DNA of 64,000 nt, from NCBI GenBank assembly GCA_964006375.1, contig OZ023266.1:61511946-61575945 (forward strand). The letters are read 5' to 3'. The position numbers and the translations under genes are program-made. The stretch's first letter is position 1; the number at the start of each line of letters is the position of its first letter. This DNA is from Tillus elongatus (Eukaryota > Arthropoda > Insecta > Coleoptera > Cleridae). Under the pieces are notes generated by a model. The model was not told the origin of the DNA, ran no database searches, and worked only from the letters and a program-made list of their open reading frames with translations. Below, piece after piece: positions 24,985 through 38,500 of this stretch.

Positions 24985-26135
24985 AAAGTAGACCCCATTG
25001 AAATGTAACATACACTGGAACTACAGCATTTTGATTATGCTGTGCTGGAACTGGAAAGGACTCTGTACTCTGTAGTGCCTTTAATATTAATTATCTGAAG
25101 CACAAGTGAGATCGACAATAAAAGGTGAGATTATCGCTCTGTCGCACATACGCAGAGATAAGGCTCGGACGAGCCGTGAGGAAAAAAAAGGCTAATGACT
25201 AATAAAAAAGACAGCATCTCCTTTTATGCCCCATTTCTTATTGTACATAATTTTAATTTGCACTCGATTCTTACGTCATCAGTATTACCAGTTGCTTATG
25301 TTTTGCCGTTTTACGAAATGAAAGACCTGCCTGAAGTGCTGTTTAATCATAATCCTGTCTGAACTGGAACTGACTTTCCTGACCTGCGCCCTGACATCAG
25401 TTTGCCTAATTAAAAGCTAAAAGAAGGGAAAACCAATCTGCCATACATTTAAGGTCATGTGACAATATTTTTCCTTCTTTTAGCTGTTAATTAGGCAAAC
25501 GGATGTAAGGAAGGTCAGTTCAGGTAAGATTATGGTTGAACAGTACCTCAGCCAGGTCCTTCATTTCTTTAAACGGCAAAACACATTTTTTCCTCAGGGT
25601 TCGTCCGCGGCTTAGCCGCCCCGATAGCACTGCAGCCTTTGGCTTATTGTGCATAGCAAAACACAATACTCCCTAAGTAAAAATCGGGTGCAAATTAGCA
25701 GTATGCAGTAATTTGCCACAACTGTCATTCGTGGGGGGCGTCACTTCCAGTTCAAGGTCACATTTAGATGTATTAGCATAGCTGTTTTGTATTCTAAGGT
25801 AGACTCCATTGAAACGTAACCTTGAACTGGGGGAGCCCATACATAAATGACAGTGGAGGCAGAAAAGGGGATGCTGTCTTTTTCTTACTCAGTAACCTTA
25901 TGGCAATATTAGACTGTTTTTTTAAATTATTTTAACACTATTGTTTGCGTTAGCAAATAACGTTTTAATCTACTTATAAACCAAAACTAGATAGAAAAAT
26001 TATACACATATTACAAATGAGCGTTGTCTCTGTGTGTGTGCGACAGAGATAACCTCTTCTTTTATTAAATCTAAAATGCATATTGAAAGCACTTTCAGTG
26101 TAAGTTACATTTCAATGCATTTCAATGGTATATAG
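24985..26135. repeat. Nested inverted repeats
   Basis: The clearest palindrome pairs 25299-25433 with 25471-25585: a GTTTTGCCGTTT outer word, CATAATC, GAACTG and a TTTGCCTAATTAA inner word, with a loop of about 40 nt. Flanking words recur: CCATTGAAATGTAAC at 24990, 25805 and, inverted, at 26105-26125. A GATGCTGTCTTTTT word at 25870 is the inverse of one at 25211. No coding sequence is present. Confidence 0.7.
25585..25665. repeat. Short dispersed GC-rich repeat, copy 2
   Basis: CAGGGTTCGTCCGCGGCTTA, then GCCGCCCCGATAGCACTGCA and CTTTGGCTTATTGTGCAT, the near-exact inverse of the block at 4295-4375. Confidence 0.65.
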
Positions 26136-26139
26136 AGAA

Positions 26140-27162
26140 ACGACAAAAAGGTTATTCTTTATAAGTGAAATTATTATGACTTTTTTGCTTTTTAGTAAAT
26201 ACTTAAACGCTTAATACATATTAAATTTACATACATGAATACTATATGCGATGTAAAAATTACCTATTTTCCGAATATCCAGTTCTTGAATTAATTTTTA
26301 TACTATATTGATGTGTATTTCGAGAATCAGTTAAAGTATTAACAAATAAATCTTTGTCGTTTATTACTTAATAAATTATATACAATTCACAATTCTAAAG
26401 TTAGTATTCAATTACAGCAACTAATAAGTAGGTATATGCACTGTAATAACAATAAAAATACCTAATACAGGTCTGTGATATGTAAGTACCTACCTAGTTA
26501 CTTTATTTTAACAGAATCGCAGACCTACAAAATCACTTCCGCTTAAATTAATTGTATTAATTTAGCAGAGCCATTTTTAAACTTCCCGTTTATAGAAAAT
26601 AAAGTGAGGGTTTTACGGGAAGAACGATTTACTAAAAAATATATTATCTATTGTCTAATCTTTTAAAAGTATATGTGCCAAAGTTTCGTATTCTTTTAAT
26701 TAATCCAATTAAAATTATTGTAATAATACCATTAATATACGTATCCCTATTATATTATTGCTTACGTTATATTATGTTTGTTATTTGTAAATAATAGTTT
26801 AGATAAGTGAAAATAAAAATCAATAACTTAGATTACTTGCGACGTTGTACATAAATATGTACTTTGTATGATATTTATTTATATACTATTACTTAATTCA
26901 GATTTGACGTAATGTAATTTCAAGTAAATCTACTTTGATTCTTTTCTGATTAGATTTTTTGATTTTAAATATGAGAGGTTATGCACGCATGCGTATCTGA
27001 CTCTGGCTGTCAAAACTGTTGGGTCGATCTTAATGGCGGTTAATGAATATGGGTAATAAGCTAAAATGTGATAAGTAAAAGTGAAATGTTCAGAAAATAA
27101 AACTTGTTTATTATTCGTTTTCATCGAAATTGTGCAAAAAGTGTATCCAAATATAATACCAA
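26140..27162. promoter_or_regulatory. Upstream region and 5' UTR of Dullard
   Basis: About 1 kb of AT-rich DNA precedes the Dullard start codon. No TATA box at a fixed spacing can be argued for. An AATGGCGG word at 27031, close to the ATG, resembles housekeeping ATGGCGG-type motifs, which is weak evidence only. No ATG occurs in the 15 nt just upstream of the chosen start. Confidence 0.3.
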
Positions 27163-27261
27163 ATGTGGAAACAACTACAAATGGGACTGCGAGCTTTTAT
27201 GCTTCTTGCATCGAGAGTATGGACATGTTTGTGTTTTATGGTTAAAAAACAAACTAGAGCG
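27163..27261 (+). CDS. CTDNEP1: Dullard exon 1
   Basis: It starts ATGTGGAAACAACTACAAAT and encodes [20 protein letters not shown], then a short basic tail. The opening and the hydrophobic stretch match the family. It ends in phase 0 at a GTGAGT donor. Confidence 0.95.
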
Positions 27262-28354
27262 GTGAGTTTCAAAGATTTATCTGCTTGTTTACTTATTTAA
27301 TGTTTAAGTTATATAAATTTTCCTATACATTGCTATATAGCGTATGTTTTGATTAATGATTATCATGTTTTGACAGATCTGACATTTCCTTTGAGTATCT
27401 GCATTTTGGCATGATCTAAGTTCTCAGTTCTCAGCTTCATTACCAGATATTCTAAACTGCTGCCTTTAAATTTTATTATTTAATAAACAAAACACTTGTG
27501 GTATACAACAATTGTTAAGTTATCATGTGTATTTCATTTTTGACGAGATAAATATATACTTTAAGGTAACTTGGCATAGTCCTAATCTGGCTTCTATCCA
27601 AAATGTTGATGTTTATTAGAATAGAGATACCGATTTATGTACCTAATATTGGGTGGAAATTTCATTTCAGATAATTCAGCATCAGTCAGTGAAATATGAC
27701 TTATTTCCACTGTCTCCCTTGTCACGGCATAGGTTAAGTAAGTATTTTTAAAATAAAATTAGCTTGCGCTTTCTAAGTCTGCCCCTGCGAGTTTCTCAGA
27801 ATAAAAGATCTAATCATTTTTGAAATTGATTAATTAATTTATTTATTTACTTATTTATTTATTTTATTTTATTTATTTATTTTGTGGTTAAAATGTGAAT
27901 GTTAGTAAAAAAATACTGACTTCAACAACACAATTTTGATCTTTTATGTAGCTTTAGAGTACAGAATGGTTGTTAGAGTAACTATAAAATAATTAGATTT
28001 TTAGCCTGTAAATATATGACAATAATGCTTTGTTTATCTTTAACGTTTTTGCTACCCCAGATGTATATGTACTATTTGCTATGAAAAATATTTAGAGGGC
28101 TTCACTGTTACAATCTTATAGATATGTCTTAACGTCTACTAATCGTCCAGTGAGTCAGAGATATTTATTACGCAAGTATGCGGACCATTGTTTGAATACT
28201 GGGAATTAAATGACTTATTAAGTGCTGAATTCCCTTATTAGAGTTCATTCGTGTCATATCATTACCTATGCAGATGAAAAAAGCTGAATTTGACACACTA
28301 AAACTGCATTTTGCATCGTAATTTTGTCTCAATAATAACTATAGGCTGCTACCG

Positions 28355-28405
<51 letters not shown>

Positions 28406-29963
28406 AATGTGCACGCTTTGCCATTATTAAATTTATTTAGGCTTAATCAGCCTTAATAGACCTAAGAAAATGGATTGTTGGAATGAATACTGTAGAGCAT
28501 GGGGATGTTTGATTTAAAACTCAATTTTACTATACACCTACAGTACCATATACCCTGCGACCACCTTTATGTCGCCCTCGTACGAGGTTGCAATATTACT
28601 GGAAATATAGGGTGTTGGTTTACTATGTCTAGAAATAAAATTCAGTTGTTCGCTTATAAAAATTAATTTAATTTAAATTAAATGATTCAATCCTCCTGGT
28701 TTCTACAAAAAAATTATAGAGACATTTAAAGTACAATCTTAGTTAATATGAGTTTACTCTATTGCGCCCTTGGAAGGAAGCGTCAATTCTTGCGCAAAGG
28801 GTGCCTTAAAAGAACAATGGGCTTATTTACCCTCGAGTAATTACAGGCCCCGCTTGTCTTCAAAATTATGAGCCAAATTAGAACTAATCAAATATTAACA
28901 TATATTTAAATAAACTACCCACATAAGCCCCTTGTGGTTTTACCCCTTCAGAGGTTGTTTTCCTTATCTAGGAGTGCTCTAATCCTTAGATCTCCCAACT
29001 GCTATACTTATTCCCTAACCCTTGACTAAACTATTATAATTGTCTCTTGAGCATAAGTTTACTACCCCGTACAGTTAGTTAAAAACTAATGTGCAACAAA
29101 AATTGATAATTTCTGGCTTAGTTTAGATTTGATTATGCTTATGATAAAACCCTCCGGTACAACCACCATGTATGTCCTGTTTTGTTTATTATCCTTGACA
29201 AGAAAATAATTATATCTAACACTTACCCCTTGGCCCTCAATATTTCAGTAAGAAGAAAGACAATACCGACCTTGTAAGGTACCCCAGTACCTTACCTCTG
29301 GTAGGTTTAGATAGATGGTGATCGATAACGATTAAGTAATGTACTTCGTAATAATCAAAGATTACCTCCCTTGGTAAATCTATAACTCAACACTGTGTAT
29401 TCACTAGCTCTCTGGATTTCACCGCCTAATCCCGAGTTCCGCGCTTCAGTGCCCTGTTCTGCCTTCCCCCCTCAAAAGCAAAACTGTGTTTTCTCTGACT
29501 TGGCAAAGTTAACGCTAGAACTTTAACCCCCCAGTCAGCATTTTCGGTCACATCTTCGCAACTTGTAAACTTGGTAGTGCGCTTTTTGATGACTTCCAAG
29601 TGTCGTGTTGCAAAATATCTCGGTAAAATATAACGGTCTTTGGCCTGTAATTTGCAGATATTAAACTAACTCAATGTTGCAATGATATAATTGTATTTTC
29701 ATACATACAGGCATTGTTTCCATTTAACCAAATATTAAGCTAGTTAATTTATGTATTGTATATAGGTTGTTCCGTAAGTACAAACTCCAAACAAATAACA
29801 ACATTAATACATGGTATCTAGTCCCTGCATGGACTGTCCCTCAATTACAATTCCCACTTAAAAGGCCCCCTATTTAGCGGTGTCTATGCGCTATATAGGC
29901 TGGCCCATAATCATAGCCGTCCTCCGGGACAGTAGCCCAAAACTTAAGCAGGTAGCCCTGCTT

Positions 29964-30046
<83 letters not shown>

Positions 30047-30879
30047 CACTTGAAAATTATTAGCACATGGCAGGCAGCTGCTCAGACTAAATGCACAGTG
30101 AAAGGGTTAAAAAATGTACATAATTATTATATAAAGCTGCCAGTGTCATTAACTTTATCTTTATATTATATAATTTTAGTTTGTGTTTAGCCAAGTTACT
30201 CTAATAGTTTTCATATTTTTATATGACATTGTAGACTAATTTTATCTGAATTATTCTCTAATGTAATTACTTTAAACAATTATAGATTCCTAATGAATTT
30301 AGTAGGCATTACTGAATAATTTATTGGTAAATAGTCCTATGATGAAATATGCGAAATAATTTAAAGTTTGAACACTATATTAAGAAATATGAGATATTAT
30401 ATAAAACATACAAAAACACCACCTTATTATAAGAAAACAGAACATAGTCCGCCTCATCGAGAATTGTTTAAAATGTCTTCCAAGGCATTAAAATTTCATG
30501 ACATGCAATGGAAATTTTAAATCTCAACCTACCAGATAATTTCTTATAAGTGAAAATGCTTCATTATCTTTTTGCAAAGTAAGTTTGTATTTCTGATAAA
30601 GTGTAACAATTGTAGTTTCAAACATTTAATAAGTTTCTTATTATGCCATTTTAAAGTTCTTGTTTTCATTTTAGGTAAAAGAAAATATGGTATATTATAC
30701 ATTTAATAACATACTTTGTAAATTCATTATTATTAGTGAATTTTCTTAAAAAAAAATTCACTAATGAGGAGATCCCGACTTTTGAATTTTGAAAAAATTT
30801 CTTCAAATGAGCGCTAATTAGGCCCCCCAGAGCACATATCCGGGGTCAGTTTAAATTTTTATATGTTTATATATATATA

Positions 30880-30970
<91 letters not shown>

Positions 30971-33900
30971 CACACCGATAACTCAAAAAATAATGGGCCG
31001 ATTTTGATTAAATTTGGTGAATAAATTCCTTTTGCAAATGGCTTGGATAAGTTCGTTAGCCAGGAAAATCGGTCCAGGTTTTCCCGGAAAATTTTGTGTT
31101 TTCTTTCGAAAAAAAATTATATCTCCGGAATTAACAAAGTAAGGGCAACCAAATTTCATATGCGGATTTATATCATTATAGGCAAGTTACCTACCAAAAT
31201 TTAGCTCCGTAGGTTAAAGGATAAAAAAGTTACAGGCATTCAAAGAAAAATAAATTTGGATTTTCCTCAAAACGTCAAAATTGCGATTTTAAACGTCAAA
31301 ATTGGTGAGTACATTCCTTTCGCAAGTCGCTTGGATAATTTTGTTATCCAGGAAAATCCGCCGAGGTTTTCCCGGAAAAAATTGTGTTTTCTTTCGCAAA
31401 ATATTTATATCTCCAAAATTAACAAAGTAAGGGCAACCAAATTTGGTAAGCTGGTTTATATCGTTATAGGTGTGCCACCTACCAAAATTTAGCTCTGTAG
31501 GTCAAAAGACAAAAAAGTTACAGGCATTCAAAGAAAAATAAATTTGGATTTTCCTCAAAACGTCAAAATTGCGATTTTAAACGTCAAAATTGGTGAGTAC
31601 ATTCCTTTCGCAAGTCGCTTGGATAATTTTGTTATCCAGGAAAATCCGCCGAGGTTTTCCCGGAAAAAATTGTGTTTTCTTTCGCAAAATATTTATATCT
31701 CCAAAATTAACAAAGTAAGGGCAACCAAATTTGGTAAGCTGGTTTATATCGTTATAGGTGTGCCACCTACCAAAATTTAGCTCTGTAGGTCAAAAGACAA
31801 AAAAGTTATGGGCATTTAAAGAAAAATAAATTGGGTGTTTCCTCAAAACGTCAAAGTGACAATTGAAAACGTCAAAATTCACAACATTTAGGCAAATAAC
31901 TTGAATCTAATACGATCTATGGAAAGAAAATGTCGCAAGAAGAATGTTTTACATACACCGAACTCTTAGTTTCAACCGTCATTCTCCTTCATTTTACTAA
32001 AATATTTCCAGAAAATTCATTTCTAATAGACCCTTTTCTCTGATGCTTGGCAGTAGCCTTAGCTATAGAGTTTATTGTTTAATGGTATATAATTTTTGTC
32101 GAATTTTCGTAAAAAATCAATAAAGCTCAATATATTCGTTATTATACAAGATATGAAAAAATATTGTATACATTAATTATACGGTGTTTTGAGCTACATC
32201 TTAAAAAATTATTGCGACAATCACAGGGTGGCCCATAAGTCGTTGGTGATACAAATATTTTTTTTTTATCGAAAACGCCTTATTTTTTTGCATTTTCCAT
32301 CGAAATATAATGCATGTTTGTAAGTTAAGAAATTCTGGAGGCAGCAAGTGCGTTGTGGTTGCGAATTTTGATTAAATGCTTCATATTTGAAAAGCTCAAT
32401 TTGCTATTAACCTATAAGGTTGACCAAGAAACGGATTTTTTCAGTAACACTTTTGGTTTACTTTTGGAAATTTCTGTACGGTTTCAAACAATCAAGTTAT
32501 TTTGATGAAACATGGCACATTGTTTTTACTATATATGTTATACTGGTAATCAAATTTGATGCCTGCTTTTTCTATATAGGTTATACTGGTAACCAAAATT
32601 GATGTCTGCTTTCTTAAAAAGAAAACACACATATTTGCAATAAAAACATTTTTATGAAAATTCACTACCATAACGCACTTGCTGCGTCCCGAGATTTTTT
32701 TTTTATATAAAGAAGCTTTTTATGACACATACAAATATTTATTTAATAATACCACATATTGGAAACGTAGCTTCTACATTTACTAGGAAGAAATTCATCA
32801 TTACATGTATTAAAACGAAAGCATAGAATAAAAAATAAAAATACAACCACGTCTGGTCAGTTGCGAATTTTCTCAATGAAATATTTTAATAATTTATTTC
32901 AAATGTGTGTATGCTTTTTATTCCCATGTAAACTTTACTACAATCTTAAGGACTTTTCTAATTTTGTTCAACATAATCATGTTTCAAATCATGAATCATT
33001 TTAGTTTAGATGAAATATTCTGTTTGATTTTATGCTAATACAGTCAACTCTTATTCTTCTAAGTCAAATGGAGCAAAAGGTTACTTAGATGATGGGACAC
33101 CCTAATGATTTAGATGGAAAGTGAATCCTTATGAAACAAGTATCACTAGAATTGGTTCCGTAACATGTGAGCAGTGACTTAATACATTTTTGTATGATTT
33201 TTTAATTTCACTTTATTAATTACGCTATGTTGCAAATCAACAAATTATTGTTATATTCAGAGAAGGCTCCAGAGTTATCATTTCAAGAAATACTAGGTTT
33301 TTGTGTGGAATCACATCCAAGTTTTAAATCTCTTTTAGGTCTTAAGCTTTTGTGTACCATTATTTACTCTTCTACTATACATTGTTTAACACTTTGTATA
33401 CCTATATATAATATGTGTACATAACCATCCTAGGTATGTATTATGTGTACATATTATGAACAGTTGCATCAAAACCTGTCATCACTTAGATCGAATGGCA
33501 CCCAACAAATCTTGTTCAAATTATACAGATTACAAAGATTTATTATTTGGCTAAAATGAAGTGGAAGCTTTGATGAACGAGACTCAAAGAATGAGACTAC
33601 CTATGTGCAAACTTGAACTAATACATTTCTTTTAAAATTTAAACCGATTGAGGAATTTGACTTTTCTTTAGGATGATCGTGAAGTTCTGTATGCAGGAAG
33701 TGCATTGTTTACTTATATATTTTATATATTGGCTATGAAATTGGGATAATACAGTTCTTTTTGCAGGTATAGTTAAAAGGAAGGTGCTTGTTTTGGATTT
33801 AGACGAGACCTTAATCCATTCACACCATGATGGTGTTGTTAGACAGACGGTTAGGCCCGGAACACCACCTGATTTTGTGTTAAAGGTTGTCATCGATAGG

Positions 33901-35510
33901 CATCCAGTACGATTTTTCGTACACAAGAGGCCACATGTCGACTTTTTCCTAGATATAGTGAGTATAGAAGATTCTCCTTTGTTACACTAAGATTTTAATC
34001 AGTCATTGGTTTATGTCTCCTTGTAAATCATAATTAATTTGCATGGTGTCCCAAATTGAACATTTTAATAGTGTATCTCAGTACCTAACGAGTGACCTTA
34101 ACCAAAAACTAATGTTGCAGTCTTGAACTTTATTTTTGAATAATTTATTATGGCATAGATAATTCAAAGATTTAGTTTTGTTTTGAAAATGTCCAGTGAA
34201 ATAGAAAGTTTGCCATTTTTAAAAATGCCTTATAATTTTTAGTCTTGAGACGCTAGTATATTTTTTCCAGTTAAAATGCAGTTTTAAAATTGTATTTACA
34301 GTATGACTATTATAAATTCCTATTATACTTTAACCAGTGGCGGCTCGTGGTCGAATACGAAGGGGGTTCATAAAATTAAGAACATGTAATATCAGAACAT
34401 GAAGTGGTGCTCATGATAAATGCGCCGCAGACGACACATTCTGCACTTAAGTCAAAGTCTTGCTCACCAAATAATTCTTTGTATATAAATTTACCATATC
34501 TACTTGTAAGTGAACCTGCTCTATACCAAAGAGAAGTGATAGCGCAATTTTTAACAAAGTCATTTTTTATTTTCACAAACAAGACAAATTTCTGAATCCC
34601 CGTCTTTTTGGCTGAAGTCACTGGTTAACGGGGACACCCTTTAAGAGTATCAAATTTGGGATAACCTGTATAGGTCGAGACTATTATGATGTTACCTCCT
34701 TTCAAGGATATTCATACTCTTCAAAATAAAAATAAAAATTTCTGGATGTAGCAAGTGCATTATGGTAGTGAATTTTTATTAAATGCTTCAAATTTGTATG
34801 TCAATTTTCTATGAACCTAAAAAGTTGAGTTTTGGTATGTAGTAAGATATTTACGAGGGAAACCTACCAACCAAATTTCATCAAGATAACTGTTATCTTT
34901 GGAGATATACATTTTTTTTCGGATTTTTTTTAAAGAAAAACTGCTCCGGTAGGGGTGGCTATCGAACTCGTCCAAGCTATTAATACTTGCTTGTGTTTTG
35001 TTTTCATGCTACTCCTTTGCCTGATGTTTTATAACTACATTATTAGGTATTCTAAAGCAACAGCTTTTATAATTATTCTGGTGTACTGTAAATTTGCGAT
35101 GAAACATGCATGCAATTGTTTCAATTTTGAAGAGAAAATTGTATACATTTGACAATTTAATTTCATGGCAGGTCGATTCTCATTTAAAACAAATTTTTGG
35201 CGGTAGTTATTAAAATTAGATAACGCAGTGTGTCACATCATTTGAATAATTTTTTTTTCTATTCACCCCGATTTTTTTTTGAAACGGGCAGTAGATAACT
35301 CGTGGCGACTTATGTGCAGCTACCAAATATCGTAGGATTCGTTTAAATAACGAAAAAGATATGGAGGAAATTAGAAGACACAACTTTTCAGGTTTTTCAG
35401 GATATTTCAGTAACGACTTGACTTATCAGGAATTTCATTTCAAATTCTTAACGAGCATGAAATTGTACAACATTTTCGTAATTTAACCGACGATGCATCT
35501 TTAAAGGCTT

Positions 35511-35596
<86 letters not shown>

Positions 35597-38500
35597 CCAC
35601 ACGATAACTCACAAAGTTTTTAACCGATCTTCATGAAACTCTGCAAGAATCTTTCTTTTATTAATAGCTTGGATGAATATGTTAGCCAGCCCTATCGGAC
35701 CAGTTTTTCTAAAAAAAAATTAACTTCGCCGAAAAAAATTGTATCTCAAAAAATAACAAAGTTATTTTGATAAAATTTGGTTGGTATGTTGCCCTCGTAA
35801 ATACCTTACTACATACCAAAACTCAACTTCCTAGGTTTATAGAAAATTGAGTTATGCAAATTTGAGGCATTTAATGGAAATTCGCTACCATAAAGCACTT
35901 GCTGCTTCCCAAAATTTTTTACATTTAAACTGTATTTTTTGGTAACAAATGATAGCTCCCTAAAATATAAAAAAAATCTTTGTATGATTTCATTAAAATA
36001 TGACACACTTGTCATTTAAAAGACATTGCTACACATTCCTGTTTTCTTACTTGCACCTAGGATGCTTCAAAGCTCCAAACATTGTGCAAAAATAGCTTTA
36101 TTTCGTTTTTATTAAACTCACACCTCTTGCTAATATTATTGCATTTTCTTAGGTGTCCCAGTGGTACGAATTGGTGGTTTTCACCGCTAGTATGGAAATA
36201 TATGGTGCAGCGGTAGCAGACAAGTTGGATTCTGGAAGGGGCATCTTGCAGCGCCGATTCTATAGACAACATTGCACCCCTGAAATGGGCTCGTATACTA
36301 AAGATCTTACTGCTATTTGCAGTGATTTATCCAGCGTCTTTATACTGGACAATAGTCCGGGTGCTTACAGATCCTATCCAGGTATGAAATGCATTCTTTA
36401 AAGTAATTTATTAAAAGGTAATTAGTTTTGAAATAAATAGTAATTTAAATAAATTATTATTATGTCTGTTATACTTTTCACTCGTTCGCCACTTCTGGTC
36501 TTTAGATTATTGATGTCACTGTTTAAATCTTGAACAAGTTCAAATTTTTGAAATAGCGTGCATTAAAAGTAACTGTAGCTATAACAGCTTTGAGGACTTC
36601 TTGCGAGAATTCAGACAACATACATACAGCCACAGTATGAGGATTTGCAATGGCGAATCGGGATCCGAGAAGACCAAGACAGAAACGTATCTGCCATCTT
36701 TCTCAACATTGACATGCTTTTTTTATATCAAGAATGCAACTCAGAATTATTAATAAAATAGTTGTTTACAATGAAAACAATACGGGAGCCTCAGTGGTCC
36801 AGGGGAAGAACGTGTGACTTTGAACCGCAAGGTATTGAGCTTGATTCCCAGGGTTTCCCTTTCACTTTTTCAGTACAAACTAATAAATTAACATAACCGA
36901 GGTTCTGGCATTTTATTTGAGCCAGTTGCATTTCTGCACGTTCCGCCCTTCGGACAGGGGTGTAACACCATCGGTCCCGTGTCCATGCGATGTTGGGCAC
37001 GTTAAAGATCCCCACCCTCCTTACAGAAAGACGGGCTTGCCAAAATTAGTGAGGTGAAACTGCTCCCGGGCATCGGTGACTGGCCATAGTTGCGGAAATT
37101 AGGCCGACATTAAAGTAAAAAATTTTGGGACGCAGCAAGTATGTTATAGTAGGAAATTTTCATAAGAATTGTACACTATTATTATATGGCATATTAGTAA
37201 AGGTAATACTTTAAACTTACACTTACCTGGTTCAGGGGTAAGAACATGTGCCTCTGAACCGAAGGGTACTGGGTTCGATCCCAGGGTACTCCTTCCACTT
37301 TTTCAGTACAAACTGTAACATTAACATCAACCGAGGTTCTTGCATTGTATTTGAGGAAGTTGAATGTCTGCACGTTCAGCCCTTCGGAGGGGGCGTAAAG
37401 CCGTCGGTCCCGTGTCCATACAATGTTGGGCACGTTAAAGATCCCTACCCCCCTTACAGAAAGGCTGGGGTTTGGTAAAATTTCCAGGATAGTGAGGTGA
37501 AACTGCACCCTGGCGTCGGTGATTGGCCATAGTCGCGGAAATAGGCCGACGTTAAAGAAAAAAAACACACACACAACTTACACAGACCTTGAAGATCGAT
37601 TTTTGTGGTCCTAGTAAGCGCTCATTTGAGGAATTCTTTCGAAAGTGTTACCATCGATATCTCTCTATTATCAAAAAATTTTGCTTTCTAACTGTTTTTG
37701 AGAAAAATTCCCAAAACTCAATTTTCTAAGAAGCTAAACTAAATTTTGCTATATCTGTAGATAGTGCAGGTCTCTTTAAAAGAAACTTGTATTACAAATT
37801 TCATGAAAGTTAAACAGAAGATTTCAAAAAGGAAACTTAATTCATATTTAGAAAAGTAAAGTACCTGCCAAATTATAAACATAGCAGTTATTTTTCCTTA
37901 TTAATCGCCAGTATGATTTCGTTTTAGTCAACCTAATCAAACCGGTTTTTTCAATATCAACAATAACAAAATTATACTGAGTGGTAGACACGAAGCAACA
38001 TGCCGCCACCTAGTTGCGAAACCAAGTAGTATGTCACGCCAGCTCCAAATAACACAAAGTGTTAAAAAATAGACTCTATACAACCAACTAACAATTTAGT
38101 AAATTGTCAGCCCTGGCCCATTTCTACCCTAATATAGGGACAAAAATTAGAACCGTAGACCGGTTTCGCTCTAATTAGAGCTCTTCTGTGGCATGTTGCT
38201 TCCTGTCTACCTCTCACTTAGTGTTGGAAGGCTGGCTACCATAGCCGTTTTACTTTATAGGTGTATTTTCGCTGCAATTAGTATGCCATACTGAAGAGCT
38301 CTAATTAGAGTGAAACCGGTCTACGGTTTTAATTGTGGCGAGAATACATTTAGCCTAACAAAATTATAATTTCAGACTCAAAGGTGGCAAAGTTATTTAG
38401 GCGTTTTAAACAAAAATGAGATCTTGTTCAAAACGTATGAAATCTGTGCACTATTGTTTCTCCAAATGTCAAAATAAAACAAAAAAAAAACATACATTCA

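Noticed and set aside
33227..33424. 65-residue frame just before Dullard exon 3
   Set aside because: Within intron 2, no homology, and out of line with the conserved protein.
34376..34621. 81-residue minus-strand frame with a CVVCG word
   Set aside because: Part of the hAT-like fragment. A single Cys pair does not support a zinc finger.
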